A stretch of DNA of 64,000 nt from Limnanthes douglasii subsp. nivea (GCA_036936605.1 JAUPFV010000004.1:181740807-181804806); one strand, 5' to 3'; positions 45,848 to 57,829 are shown, counted from the first letter of the stretch. The notes: a model not told the origin generated them from the letters alone. Numbers and translations: made by a program.

Positions 45848-46480
45848 GAAGATTCGCCATATGACAAAGATATGCTTTGTTACAGGCAGATTAAGAACAA
45901 CCCCCCAAAGTCGTGATTCCGTCGTGTTGTCTCTGATCCCAAGATTAGGATCTATGACATTGGAATAAAGAATAAGGGTGTTGATGAGTTCCTACTTTGT
46001 GTCCATTTGGTCTCATGGGAGAAGGAGAATGTATGCAGTGCAGCTCTTGAGGCTGCTTCTATCGCTTGTAATAAGTAGATGACCAAGTCTACATGAAAAT
46101 ATGATTTCCAATTGAGGTTCGTGTCCATCATCGTGTGCCGAAGCTAATAGGCTTCAAAAACTGGTAAGGATGGTGCTTTTCGAAAGCCACAAGGTGTGTG
46201 TGTTAGGGTGGCTCTTGGACATGTTCTTCTATATTTCGTGTAAAGATACTAGCAGTGCTCATGCTCAAAAGGCTCTTCATCGTGCGAAGTTCAAATTTCT
46301 TGGTTACCAAAAGAATATCATCAACAGAAAATGGGTATTCACCAAGTTTAGCCATGTTGACTATCTAAGTTAAAAATCAGAGGACATGATGCAAAATGGT
46401 TGTGTGAATGCTAAACTTCTTGGATGCCATGGACCATTGAGCCGACATTAACCTAAAGAAGCTTTCCCGCCGCATACCGT
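45848..46480 (+). pseudogene. RPL10: Ribosomal protein L10 (uL16) pseudogene, intronless
   Basis: The three plus frames together give the whole order of plant L10: [47 protein letters not shown], then GDGAFRKPQG-like, HAQKALHRAKFKFLGYQKNI, KWVFTKFSHVDYLS and VNAKLLGCHGPL. It has several frameshifts and at least four stops. A segment of about 30 codons after MTKST is shortened. No introns interrupt the order, which suggests a retrocopy, although no clear poly(A) tail or target duplication was found. Functional L10 acts in the 60S ribosomal subunit. This copy cannot encode it. Confidence 0.9.
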
Positions 46481-46525
46481 GACTGCTTAAAGGAATGATG
46501 TTTTGCTGTATTTTTTTTACATTTA

Positions 46526-46990
46526 TGTTGGAATATATTTAGTTAATATATTTATGGACTCAGAATAATTTGGACCGACATGTTAACTAAACATATTTGG
46601 TTATTGTCTTAAGGAATTCCAAATTAAAAGTAATTGAGTTAATTATTTAATTAGCTAAATTGGACCTATGAGTGAAAAGACGTTATGGGCTCAAGTGTGG
46701 TAACCGGGTTGAATTTGGGCACTATGATGAAGATGGTATAAATCTCAACACTTAAGCCTGAATTATTAAATGAGGGATATAAATTGAATTATCAATTTAT
46801 CGGGTTAGGGTCCCGGACACAAGGAAGTAATAAAGGATGGGCTTAACAATGTTAGGCTTCGCATTGTAAAGTCTATAAATAAGGGGCTAGACTTAGGAAT
46901 TTCATCATCCTAAACCCTAATCAAGAAATACGACCGTTTCCTTGAGTGTCAAGAAACCTTTTATTTTTTTACTAATTTGATTATGCAGGT
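46526..46990 (+). repeat. Possible 5' LTR of copia 3
   Basis: It starts TGTTGGAATATATTTAG, has a TATA-like TCTATAAATAAGG at 46872-46884, and is followed by an AAACCCTAAT leader. This resembles a copia LTR in layout, but the sequence after the copia 3 PPT (51154) is not similar and no tRNA-Met PBS was found. It may belong to another element. Confidence 0.4.
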
Positions 46991-47379
46991 TTCTCAATTT
47001 CATAAACAGAATTGCTGAAGAACGCAAAGAAACAAAAGAGAATATTATATGGAAAGTAGGAAGCAAATCCGTAAGTGTTCTTAATTTTCTGTTTATTCAT
47101 TAGATGAAATCTGTTTTTCTGGGAAATGAACAATACTTTTCGGGTGATGAACATTATTATTTTATCAAAAATACTATTCATCGAAAACACTATTCACAAA
47201 AAATTAATTATTTTAATTAATTTAAAATATATGTAATTTAAAATATATGACATGATTTATTTTACAAATATGGTGTGTTTGGCATGCTAATTGTTGTTTG
47301 TTTATTTGCAAAGTAAATTGAATGTGCGTGAATGATTAAATGGTTATGCATGAATAAGGTTTCGTAAACCAGTAGGTGA

Positions 47380-47790
47380 AACTAAGGAATTAATTTAATC
47401 GGTCATCCTATGGAAGGTTAATATTAATTTTCTTATGGATCCTAGGTTTCGAAAGGTTCAAGGATTAATTTAAATTCAAAAATTACTGGCCCTCCGAAAG
47501 ATTCACGTTTGGGTTTAAATTATTCATGAATAAGAGAAAATTACTTAAAATGGTCATTGTGTTGATTTTAATTTTAAGTAGATGAAATCGGTCCTCCGGA
47601 ATGTTTCATCGGTTATTAGGATCAATTAAATTCATCCTTGCAATTTTTGGATTTTAAGTAGGTGAAATTAGTCATCCGGAAGGTTTCACCGGTACTTAAG
47701 AAAATCAAAATAGGGTTATTTTAACCTATATAAATGACATCGGCCCTCCGGAAGGTCTCATTGGTACTTAGGAAATTAAAATAATGATCA
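47380..47790 (+). repeat. Degenerate tandem repeats (about 70-90 bp)
   Basis: About five units, each with a TCATCCGGAAGGTTTCACCGG-type core (GTCATCCTATGGAAGG, GGCCCTCCGAAAGATTC, GTCCTCCGGAATGTTTC, GTCATCCGGAAGGTTTC, GCCCTCCGGAAGGTCTC), separated by AT-rich sequence with TTAAAT/TTAAAA. They lie in the leader region before the copia gag. Confidence 0.8.
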
Positions 47791-48059
47791 TAGTATTTTT
47801 CTCAAACTCATAAAATTGCATGTTTGTATGATTTGCCCTGCGGTATCCATTATCATGGAATTTTATGTTTTACATGTATTTGCAATGTTCATGCATATGT
47901 TTACAGTTATATGTCAAGATGATAAATGATTTGTGTTGTTTGTTCTTATTACAATATCCACTGGTTACAATTTATTCGGGAACCGTCCCCAATGTTGGAT
48001 TGTTCGGACATCCAATTGTGAAAGGAAGATATGTTGTTGTTTTTATCTGTACATGATTA

Positions 48060-51000
48060 TGACCATGCCTTGTCAACTCCCAAACTATCCCCCCTTAGTC
48101 CGGAAATTACACTGGATGAAACTAAGGGTGATGAAAGGTGGGAGAGGTCAAATAAGTTATGCATGGCGCTCTTGTTATAGCGGATACCGGTAGAATTGTG
48201 TGGAGTTGTTCCTAAAGGTCTTACCACTGCCTTGGTATTTCTCACGGAGGTTGAGAATGCCTTTGCCAAGAATGAGAAGGTAGAGATGCAGTGTTTGCTT
48301 ATCGAAATAGCTACCAAAAATTATAATGGCAAAGGTAAAATCCGGCAGCACATTTTGGGAATTTCAATGATTGGCCAAAAGTTAAAGGTAATCAGTTTAA
48401 ACTTACCTGAGGAATGCATAGTGGGATTCACATTTCATTCGTTGCTAGGCCGGTTTAAGTATTTTCAATCCACATATAACTGCATGCGAGAAAATTGGAA
48501 TATCAATAAATTTATTTTCCACATTGCACATGAGGAGGAAAGACTTAAAGGCACAGCTCTTGAAGCTAATGTGATTACATCTCAGAAAAAGCAGGGTCTA
48601 AGCGGAAGGCAGATGGCAAAGGACTAGGGTAAATGTCTGGTTAAGAAGAAGAGCATGAGGCCTTAGACAAGTTCATAGCTTTTAAGACCGGGGTTGAGAA
48701 ACAACTTGGTAACAAAATTAAGACAGTTAGATCTAACCGTGGTGGTGAATACTATGGTAGATATGACGGATCGGGTGAACAACGTATAGGACCCTTTGCA
48801 CAGTACCTAGAGAAGTGTGGAATAGTCCTTCAATACACTATGCCCGGTTCACCTTGCATGAATGGTGTATCTTTGAGACAGAACTGAACACTAAAACATA
48901 TGGTTAGAAGCATGATAAGTCACTCATCTCTACCATTATCTCTATGGGGGGAAGCCATCAAATGTGTCGATTATATACTTAATCGAGTACCCACAAAGGC
49001 CATTGTTAGGACTCCATATGAGGTTTGGAACGGGCGTAGAACTAATTTAAAGCATCTGCATGTGTGGGGTTGTCCAGTTGAGGCGAGGCCTTACAAACCT
49101 AAAGAAAATAAACTGGACCAAAAAATAGTTAGTTGTTTCTTCATAAGTTATTCCGAACATTCGAGAAGGTTTAAGTTTTATGATTCTAAGACTAGTACAA
49201 TATTTGAGACAGGAACGACCAAGTTTCTAGAGGATGTTGAGTTTGGGAGGGGAGAATACGGGAACATATGTTGATTTTGAGGAAGAATCCATAGAGATTC
49301 ATGACGGTTTTACTAGGGATGCTCAAGTATCAGAAGATTGGGTTGTAATGTCAATCATTTCGGTCCCATTAAAACAAGGTAATCCTCAAATTAAAACTGA
49401 TGCTCCACTTGAGGGTTCTAACCACGATATGGATATGGTCCAGGTAGAACAAGAGGAACCTCAAGATAATCTTCCACGAGGGAATTAAAATGAAATTGTA
49501 CATAATGATCAAACTCTACCTTCTAAAGAAGTTCAACAAGAAGAAATAGTGCCTTTAAGAAGGTCCACGAGAGAAATGAAGAGTACTATAGGTCCAGAAT
49601 TATAGTATATCTTCATGAGCATGATGAGTTATGTGCTGGAACAGTAGATGATCCATTATCCTACAAATAAGCCATGGCAAGATCTGACTCTCGGAAGTGG
49701 ATTGATGCTATGAAAGAAGAGTATAAATCAATGCATACAATGCGGTATGGGATCTTATCCCATTACGTGAAGGGAAAAAGGAAATTGGTTGTAAATGGGT
49801 TTACAAAACCAAACGTGATTCCTTGGGTAATGTGGAAAGACATAAAGCACGTCTTGTAGCGAAAGTTTATACTCAACATGAAGGGATTGATTTTAAAAAA
49901 ACCTTTGCTCCGGTATCGACGAAGGATTCATTTAGAAAAATCATGGAATTAGCTGCACATTTTGACATTGAGCTTCATCAGATGGATGTTAAGGCCGCTT
50001 TTCTCAATGGTAATATTGAGGAAACGATCTATATGGCAACCATAGCAGTCTGTAGAAAATAACTCAAAAGATCTGGTTTGGAGGCTTAAGAAATCCATTT
50101 ATGGGCTTAAACAAGCCTCTCGCCAATAGTATCACAAATTCCTTGAGGTGATAGTCGGTTATGACTTTGAGATAAACGCGGTTGACGATTGTGTGTTTCA
50201 CAAGTTCAGTGGGAGCAATTTCATATTTCTTATATTATATTCTGATGACATATTGCTGGCCTTGAACAATAAGGAATTCTTACACAGTACAAAAAGATTT
50301 ATATCAGACAAGTTTGATATGAAGGATCTTGGTGATGCCAGTTTTGTGTTAGGAATCCAGATACATCGAGATCACTCTCGTGGTATTCTTAGATTATCGC
50401 AAATGACATATATTAAAAGTGTGTTACAACGTTACAAATTGGCAGATTGAAAACCCTTAAGTACCTCTATAGCACAGGGTGACAGACTTAGTTTGAGTCA
50501 ATGTCCTAAGACAAAACTTGAGATTGAGAAAATGAAAATGGTCCCTATGCTTCTGCAGTTGGGAGTTTAATGTATGCTCAAGTTTGTATTAGGTCGGATA
50601 TTGCCTTTGCTGTAAATATGTTGGGGAGATATGTTAGTAACCCAGGAATGGATCGCTGGAAAGTAGTTAAAAGAGTACTTTGATATTTGCAAGGAACAAA
50701 GGGGCACATGTTGACATATGGATAGTCGGGTAAACTGGAGATCAATGGGTATTCCGACTTGGATTTTGGTGGATGCGCAGACACACTAAAAAGCACGTAA
50801 GGAAACACATTCTTAGTTGGAGGTGTGATATCCTTGAAAATTGTAAAGTAAACACTTATTGCATCATGCACCATGGTGGAAGAATTTTTTGTGTGCTGTG
50901 AGGCATCCAACCTGTAATTGTGGTTGCAGATATCGTAGTGCAATACTCTAACAGTAATAAGAACTTGTCTAGGTCCAAACACATAGACATAAAGTTATTT

Positions 51001-51130
51001 TCTGTTAAAGTGATAGTTCAGATGAGTCAGATAAATATAAAGCACATCAACACAAACTCTATAATATCTAAGATCCTCTAACAAAGGCGGTTTTGCCTAA
51101 CGTTTCCAGGGACACACCATCAGTATGAGT
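48060..51130 (+). pseudogene. Copia element 3 gag-pol, internally deleted and decayed
   Basis: Gag at 48060-48627 (TTALVFLTEVENAFAKNEK, FKYFQSTYNC, HEEERLKG). It then jumps to the integrase core near 48650 (ALDKFIAFKTGVEKQLGN, GGEYYGRYDGSGE, MPGSPCMNGV), so the gag zinc knuckle, protease and the start of integrase are deleted. Integrase end at 48900-49250 ([30 protein letters not shown]). RT at 49674-50450: VSTKDSFRKIMELAAHFD, HQMDVKAAFLNGN, ILYSDDILLA (Ser for the usual Val). RNase H at 50730-51100 (INGYSDLDFGGCAD, LSRSKHIDIK), with stops. Confidence 0.9.
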
Positions 51131-51141
51131 GTTGTTAGTTT

Positions 51142-51153
51142 CAGTGGGAGAGT
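51142..51153 (+). promoter_or_regulatory. Polypurine tract of copia 3
   Basis: CAGTGGGAGAGTA follows the RNase H end. CAGTGGGAG is the usual plant copia PPT. The 3' LTR should start at TGTAATGGG (51154), but it is cut 40 bp later by element A. Confidence 0.75.
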
Positions 51154-51193
51154 ATGTAATGGGATCTGATGTTATGTTTTGCAGTATTGTGCA

Positions 51194-51508
51194 TGGTGAG
51201 TTCAATTATTAGAAGTCACTTTATCTACTATAATAGGAGTGTTTTAGGGAGAAGAAAGATTTTAGAGAGAGAAAGTGAGAGAACACAAGTGAGTAAAATC
51301 AAAAGTTCAACCCCTTTATTACTTCAGCCCTGAACTTTATATAGAGGTGTAAGGGCTTAACTCATAACTGTAATTAGTTACATAAAAGGATAAATTACAT
51401 TTAGTCCTTAATAAAGACACATAATAAAAAACACTCATTTAACCTTTCAAACTGTTACTAAACCTTTTATTGTTTACATTTTAGTCCTTAAACTCCTATT
51501 CTTTATCA
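51194..51508 (-). repeat. 3' LTR of element A (315 bp)
   Basis: In plus reading it runs from TGGTGAGTTC to CTTTATCA. The minus strand therefore starts TGATAAAG and ends CTCACCA, like the Tat element 1 LTR end. The TATA box (minus TATATAAAG) is at 51335-51343. The PPT-like GAATTAGGGGACTAC (minus) is at 51509-51523. Confidence 0.88.
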
Positions 51509-51858
51509 GTAGTCCCCTAATTCTCATGTCAGTAAATGAATGAGAACTATTTGTCTTCGAATCATGCCAATAATGATGATAACTTCTGTTTCAAAATCTG
51601 ACAACTTAAAATCAATAACATTTTCTCTTCGAATTTTGTCATACGCAATGATACGTTGAATTACGTCCTTACACAATCATTCGTTGATTCAATTTCGAAG
51701 CCAATTTGTAAAATCTAACCATTGAATACATCATGATTTCCTCGCTGCTAGGCTTACAGCTAGCATGGCAGATGTCAAACACGTAACGTTGTTGCTGTTT
51801 CAAATTTTGTCCAATTATCACAAAACCTTTTCCACTTCTGCACACATTCTCTTCCTCT

Positions 51859-51864
51859 TATAAA
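51859..51864 (+). promoter_or_regulatory. Candidate TATA box of element A aORF
   Basis: TATAAA within CTTATAAATTCG, 157 bp upstream of the ATG at 52021-52023. Confidence 0.6.
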
Positions 51865-53260
51865 TTCGTTAGCAATTTCACTTTTGGTTTCACAACCCCA
51901 AATTTCTTGAGATAAAAACAGAAAACCTCCCAACCTTTGGCTACCTTCAACGTCTTCTTCAAACTTTCTGCTTGGTTTCATCGGTAACATCATATTTTCC
52001 AATTCATCTTCAATCTGTTTATGAGAAAACACCTAAGATCCATAAGATCTAAAGCTAAAATTCCCCAAAACCCCAAATCTACAGAACCTAACAACAATTT
52101 TATCTTCGGAGCTTACGACTACTTTTGCATGAGTGAAAGAGCAGATGAATATAAAGCTGCTAGGTTAATAAGCAACGCTCCCATCAGAATATCTACAAGG
52201 ACCATTTACTATGGTAACTTCAACCCCTCTAAAACTCATGTATTTTCATCTTCACCTATCATAGAAGAGAGTTAATCTTCCAAAGCTCAAACACCTAGAA
52301 CACCTCGAATTAGCGGTGAATCAAGTAAATCTGCTTCAAAACAATCTGAAGCAACCGTTTCTTCAACTTATCCCCCACAAACTCCTTGAAAAAAGACTTT
52401 TATAGCCATGGGAGATGATACCGATGCTACACCAAATCCTTCATCAAATCCATCTACCAAATCTCCTCCCCTAAGGGAGATTGTTGATGAAGCCTCATTA
52501 CCTCAACCAAATCCCTCGATGAATGTTCCACAACTGACAAAAGAGGCATCAAATGTTGAGGATGATTCTGAAGCTACCCAGTCAAACAACGAGGCTGATA
52601 CTGATTATGACACCTCAAAAGGATCTGAAGATGCCCCTCAGAAAAAGATATACAGGCTAAGAAACAAGAAAGCTCTTATTATGATATCTGATGAAGAAAG
52701 AGCATAGATTAGTGAGAATTTAAGATCTCTCGACGCGGGCTATATTGTTGCTTTACAGAATGTCAAATATATCTATTGCAAAGAGAATCGGGCATCAGTT
52801 TTGAAAAAGCAATGGGAAATGGGAGACAACAACGCCCTTTGTCTTCCTAAAAGAGGTGAAACACCCTTAGATTACAAGAAAAATGAGTTGGTAGTCTACC
52901 CAGAAATCATCGACTAGGGGCTTTGGTACCCACTAGATCCGATGATCGTTGACTACTTCGAACTCCTGGATCTGTGCCCAACTCAAGTGACCCCAAATCT
53001 AGGGCTCACCGTCCTGTCTGTGATCATGGCCTCCCGCTGGTCCAAGATTCTGATCACCATTATAGATTTCATATATTTAACAAAACTATCCAAGGCACCA
53101 AAGCTTCCATTCTACTACCTCACATTAGATGATGATTTGAAAATCATCGATTACCTTCTGGAGGCGAACAAGTTCTGGATCATATTTGGAGCATACGAAA
53201 TTGGCGAAGAAATATCTGAGGCCAATCAATCAAAATTGAATCTTGTCTGGAAAAGCGGTG

Positions 53261-53358
53261 GTAAGTATTATAAAATACTCCTTTTATATTAACCTTTTAT
53301 ATTAAATTTTCTAAGTATTGTTATCCTTATCCATTGTCAATCTATTTGTTCTTATTAG
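53261..53358 (+). other. Spliceosomal intron in the aORF of element A (98 bp)
   Basis: The donor is GTAAGTATT, near-consensus. The acceptor TTCTTATTAG precedes AAATTCCGAAG, after a T-rich tract. Phase 1. The spliced codon is G+AA (Glu). Confidence 0.88.
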
Positions 53359-54119
53359 AAATTCCGAAGCGCTATTCTATTCGTCGACCCAAAGCCAAAT
53401 AAATATTTGTCAAACTTATCGTTTGGGCTGAAGCGGAATGGAATAATGATTTTCATACAGCCTTCAAACCAATCAATTTTCTCAACAGTCATATGTTTTC
53501 TGATCACACTTGGAGTCTCTTCTTCTTTAAATATGATAGAACAGTCCAACCCTCGACAAACTGTCAAAATATTGGTCCACTCTGACTGTAAAGTATTCTT
53601 ACTCGTGCGCAAAAGATCTGTCAGTCATCCTCCTTAAAGGAAGAAAGCAAAGAAAGAGAAAAAGGCAGCTAGTACATCCGGTGCTAGTCCTTCAACAAAT
53701 CCGAAGACCAAACGATTAAAAAGAAAGACAAAAGAAGATAGCATGTCAACCATCGAAGAAGAAACAAAAGAACAGCCTTCTTTGAAAAGAAGAAAACTGA
53801 TGACGATGAGGTCATAGCTGCTGCAAATCAACAAAGTCCTCAGCAAGAAAAGGAAGCAATTGAAGATAATTATAAATAACCATCACTTCGATCCTGATAG
53901 TTTCATCAATTTCAATGAGTCACAAGAGCTTACTAGAGAAGAGGATCCTGTCATCCAAGAAGTTCAAACTTGTCTACATAATTTTGGAAGAAGATCCCAC
54001 CATTTACCTCTGAAGTGTCTCCCGAAATCATTTCTATAATGCTCTTACCATATCTTTGGACCTCATTCCTCTCCCAACGAGTTTTCTTCCTATTCCACCA
54101 AATCCAGTTATCCTTGCTG

Positions 54120-54124
54120 CACTT
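54120..54124. repeat. Target site duplication (CACTT), left copy for element B
   Basis: CACTT at 54120-54124 matches 63227-63231. With B removed, the aORF text ...CTTGCTG-CACTT-CAACCATTT... reads on just as in the intact B copy at 56985-57002. Confidence 0.93.
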
Positions 54125-54444
54125 TGGTGAGTTCAATTATTGTAAGTTGCCTTGGTAAACAATAATAAGTGTGTCTTAGTGAGAGAACGTTTTTAGAGAG
54201 AGAGAGTCTGAGAGCACAAGTGAGTAAGATCAAAAGTGTTCAACCCCCTTATTAGTTCAGCCTTGGCCTTTATATAGAGACGCTAGGACTTAGCTCATAA
54301 CTGTAAGTGGTTACATAAAATGACTCTTCTTATTATTTGCATAATAAGTGTGTCTTTAGTCCTCAATAAAGGTACATAATCAAAATCGCTCCTTTAAACT
54401 CTTATTATTTACACTTTAATCCCCGAACTTCTATTTCCTTATCA
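54125..54444 (-). repeat. 3' LTR of element B (320 bp)
   Basis: In plus reading it runs from TGGTGAGTTC to CCTTATCA. The minus-strand TATA box TATATAAAG is at 54268-54276. The PPT-like AACTATGGGGGTTAC (minus) is at 54445-54459. Confidence 0.92.
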
Positions 54445-54807
54445 GTAACCCCCATAGTTCTCATGTCAGTAAATTAATAAGAACTAACTGTCTTCAAATC
54501 TTCCCCAAAGAAACTTCAAAATCCTGACAATAAGAAGTCAAAAACATCTTTCTCCTCGGATCTTGTCAGAATTTCCTCGAATTTTATTAGTCATAACAAC
54601 ACATCGGAGAATGCCTTCAAACAATCATTCCTCGAATTAACTTCGAAGTAGATCTATAAAATCTAACAGTTTAAATTCATCATGATTTCCTAGCTGTTAT
54701 ACATACAATTAATATGACAGATGTCAAACTCATATCATTGTTACCATTTCATATTTTGTCCAATCACCACAAAACCTTTTCCACTTCTACACACATCATA
54801 TTACTCC

Positions 54808-54813
54808 TATAAA
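54808..54813 (+). promoter_or_regulatory. Candidate TATA box of element B aORF
   Basis: TATAAA in CCTATAAATTCG, 155 bp upstream of the ATG at 54968. The flanking CTATAAATTCG matches element A. Confidence 0.62.
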
Positions 54814-54967
54814 TTCGACATCAATTTTATTTTTTGTTTCACAACCCAAGATTCTTGATAGAGAAACAACAAACCTCCCAACTCTTGGCTACCTTCATCG
54901 CATTCTTCAAACTTTTAGCTATTTTCACCGGAAAAATCATACTTCCCGACCGATATTCAACCTGTTT

Positions 54968-57671
54968 ATGAAGAAACGGTCAAGATCCAGAAGATCTAAA
55001 GCAAGAATACCCAAAAAACCCAAATCTCCAAAATCGGACGATAACCTTGTCTTCCAAGCTTATGATTACTTTTACATAAGTGAGAGAGCAGACAGATATA
55101 GAGTTTCTGGATTGATAAGCAACGCTCCCCTCCGAACATCAACAAAAACCATCTATTACGGTAACTTCGATCCATCTAAAGGTCCTATTATTTCAGTTTC
55201 TCCTCTTACTGAAGATAGTCATTCTTCTAAATCTCAAACACCCATAACACCTCGAATTATAGGTGAATCAAGTATATCTACTTCGAAACAATCCGAAGCG
55301 ACTCCTTCTACAACTTATCATTCACAAACTTCACGAAGAAGGACTTTTATAGTCATGGGAGATGATACCAATGCTACACCAAATCCCTCTTCAAAAGCTC
55401 CACCTACCAACTTTCCTCTTCAGAGGGATATTGTTGAGGAAGCCTCATTAACTCAAGAAAATCCCTCGAAGGATCTTCCACAACTAAGAGATTAGACATC
55501 AGGAGTGGAGGAAGTTGACTCTGAAGCTACTCGATCAGACAATGAGGCTGATTCCGATGAAGGAGAATCAGAGAATGCTACAGAAAAGAAAATCTGTAAG
55601 CCGGGAAAAATAAGGCTCTGATTACCATATCCGATGAGGAAAGAGGAAAAATTGGAGGAATTTGCGATCTCTTAATGTTGACTACATTTTCGAACTTAAA
55701 AAGGTTCCATACATATATTATCAAGAAAGTCAAGCATTGGATCTGAAGAAATCATGGGGAATGGGAGACGGCATTACCCTTCGATTACCCAAAAATGGAG
55801 AGATTCCCTTAGATTGCTAAGACATTACCCTTCGATTACCCAAAAAGGGAGAGATACCCCTGAAATCATCAATTGGAGTCTTCGATTCCCACTAGATCCC
55901 ATGATCGCTGAGTACTTCAAACTCCTAAACCTATACCCAACTCAAGTGACACTAAATCAATATATCTGTGATACTGGCCTCTCGCTTATCTAAGATTCTA
56001 ATCAGCATCAAGGATTTCATATCTTTGACAAAACTGTCTAAAGGGCCAAAGCTTCAATTTTACTACCTTCCGTGTTACCCTTATTTACTATCTACTTATA
56101 TGATATTTTCAGAAATTCCGAGGCGTTACGCCATTCATCAGACAAAAGCCAAAGAAATATTCGTTCAGCTTGTCGTTTGGGCTGAAGCAAAATGGAACAA
56201 CGCTTTTCACACCACCTTTCAACCGATAAATTTTCTCAACAGTCATCTATTTCCGATCTTCCTCTCAAAAATATAATGGAACAAGCAAACCCTCATCATT
56301 CTTGCAAAATATTAATCCATCCTGATTGTAAGGTATTCCTCCCCATTGGAAAAGATCAGATAGTCCCTTGTCGTAAAAGAAAAATGCAAAAAAGGAGGAA
56401 AAAACAGCTAGCACATCTGGTGCTAGACCTTCAACAAACCGAAGCCCAAACTCCTGAAAATAAAGAGAACATAGACTACACTTTTGACTATTGAAGAAGG
56501 TGAAGAAAGTGAACCTTATTCAAAAAATAAAAAAACTTTTATGCCTTCAAAAAATAAAAGTTCTAGCAGTCCTCATAAGAAGAAGAATAAAAACTCAACG
56601 ACCATCGAAGACATAATGCCCGATGATGATGAGGTCATAGCTACTGGAAATCAACAAAGTCCTCAACAAGAAAAAGAAGACACTAATGATGATGTTACAA
56701 TCTTAATCGAAGATAATGCAGATGATGGTAATCAAGACGACGATCACTTCGATCCCGATAGTTTCATTAATTTCAACGAGTCACAATAACTTACTAGAGA
56801 AGATGATCATGTTATCCAAGAAGTTCAAACTTGTATAAACAATTTTGAGAGAAGATCGACACTCTCTACCTTAGAAGAGTCTCCATAAATCATTTTTGCT
56901 TCTGCTCCCACTACATCTTTGGACCTCATTCCTCGTCCTAGCCCAACGGTTTTTCGTTCTATTCCACCCAATCCAACTGTCCTTGCTGCACTTCAACCAT
57001 TTACTTATCTCGATGCTGCAACAAAGTCACTTTCTTAACAAATAGAGGCTTCCCATAGTCACTTGAAATGATTGGCCAAAGATATGTTTCATTATAAAGG
57101 AATTGTCGATGCTGAGAAACAATTAAGGGAAAAATTCAAAATTACATAATCAATCAGTTCCACACCTTTGAATTGGCAGGGTCTGAACTTGTCCGAGGAC
57201 TTCTTTTTGTCAAAAGCCATTTACAAGAATAACTCCAGGTCGACAAAGAAAAATTGATCGCTTCGCATCAAGAGGAGATAAATAAACTCACGGCTACACA
57301 TCTTGAGGATTTGGTTGCTAAGGAGAAAAAATCCGAGGGTGTTCAGACTTCTCTTACTACCAGCGAAACAGAAAAGAAAAACTTGAATGATGAGATAGCC
57401 ACGTTGAAGACCAATTTTGAGAAGGAGAAACAAGTTGTTGTCACTGTCTCAGAAGCTGAATGTACCCAAGACATGTTGGCAACTATCAACAATGGTAAAG
57501 AAGAGACAGTTATTTCTCTTCTTCGATAAATTCATGCAACATATCCAAAAATCAATCTTTCTAGCTTCTGGAATGATATTCCTGTCGAATAACGTCCTGA
57601 GTGAAGCCTTCGATCCTATCCCAAGCTCATCATCAGAGGAAGAATCATCCGAAGAAGAATCATCTGAATGA
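54968..57671 (+). pseudogene. aORF of element B (antisense gene), decayed
   Basis: Open from MKKRSRSRRSKARIPKK for 175 codons: AYDYFYISERADRYRVSGLIS, TIYYGNFDPSKG, a Ser/Thr/Pro linker, MGDDTNATPNPSSK. A TAG at 55493-55495 ends it. A local duplication of about 55 bp near 55773-55857 repeats RHYPSITQK. The transposon-like region follows: INWSLRFPLDPMIAEYFKLL, ASRLSKILISIKDFISLTKLSKGP. The exon-1 end and intron donor are deleted. The acceptor TATTTTCAG ends at 56112, before IPRRYAIHQTKAKEIFVQLVVWAEAKW. Then come a Lys-rich stretch, an acidic block (NADDGNQDDDHFDPDSFINF), a coiled coil (57254-57530) and SSEEESSEEESSE to the stop at 57671. Confidence 0.88.
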
Positions 57672-57829
57672 TCTTGTTGTCCTTTGAATTTATGTTATCA
57701 TTTTTGTACTTGTCATTTTAGTATCATATCCATTGTACTCCTCGAATTATTCTAATTGACAAAAGTTTTTGTTTATATTTCATATTTATCATCAAGTCAT
57801 GTGATCCTTTAATTTTTATTATAACTCAT

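Larger units (their letters stand above)
51194..54124 (-). mobile_element. Element A: Tat-type Ty3/gypsy element, left part (continues at 63232)
   Basis: Minus orientation, inferred from its LTR and the aORF on the plus strand. It begins at 51194 inside the 3' end of copia 3. Its aORF is split at 54124 by insertion of element B and resumes at 63232. Gag-pol and the other LTR lie right of the window. The predicted 5-bp duplication at its left end is GTGCA (51189-51193). Confidence 0.88.
52021..54124 (+). pseudogene. aORF of element A, part 1 (split by element B)
   Basis: A basic N-terminus (MRKHLRSIRSKAKIP), then FGAYDYFCMSERADEYKAARLIS and TIYYGNFNPSK. A stop at 52273-52275 follows, then a Pro/Ser-rich linker beginning MGDDTDATPNPSSN (52408) and a KKIYRLRNKKALIMISDEE block. 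The gypsy-type transposon region is at 52890-53240 (PLDPMIVDYFELLDL, TVLSVIMASRWSKI, LPFYYLTLDDDLKII). An intron is at 53261-53358. Exon 2 starts IPKRYSIRRPKAK then a stop, IVWAEAEWNNDFHTAFKPINFLNSH. The Lys-rich part follows at 53630-53870. The frame is interrupted by B at CACTT (54120-54124) and continues at 63232. Confidence 0.85.

Noticed and set aside
46526..47060. Firm assignment as the 5' LTR of copia 3
   Set aside because: No similarity to the sequence after the copia 3 PPT and no PBS; kept only as a low-confidence feature.
47380..47790. CRISPR-like regularly spaced repeats
   Set aside because: Units are diverged, spacing is irregular, and the context is a plant retrotransposon leader.
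57221..57433. Minus-strand 70-codon ORF, repeated at 63459-63671
   Set aside because: Similar in both places only because each is antisense to the aORF coiled coil.
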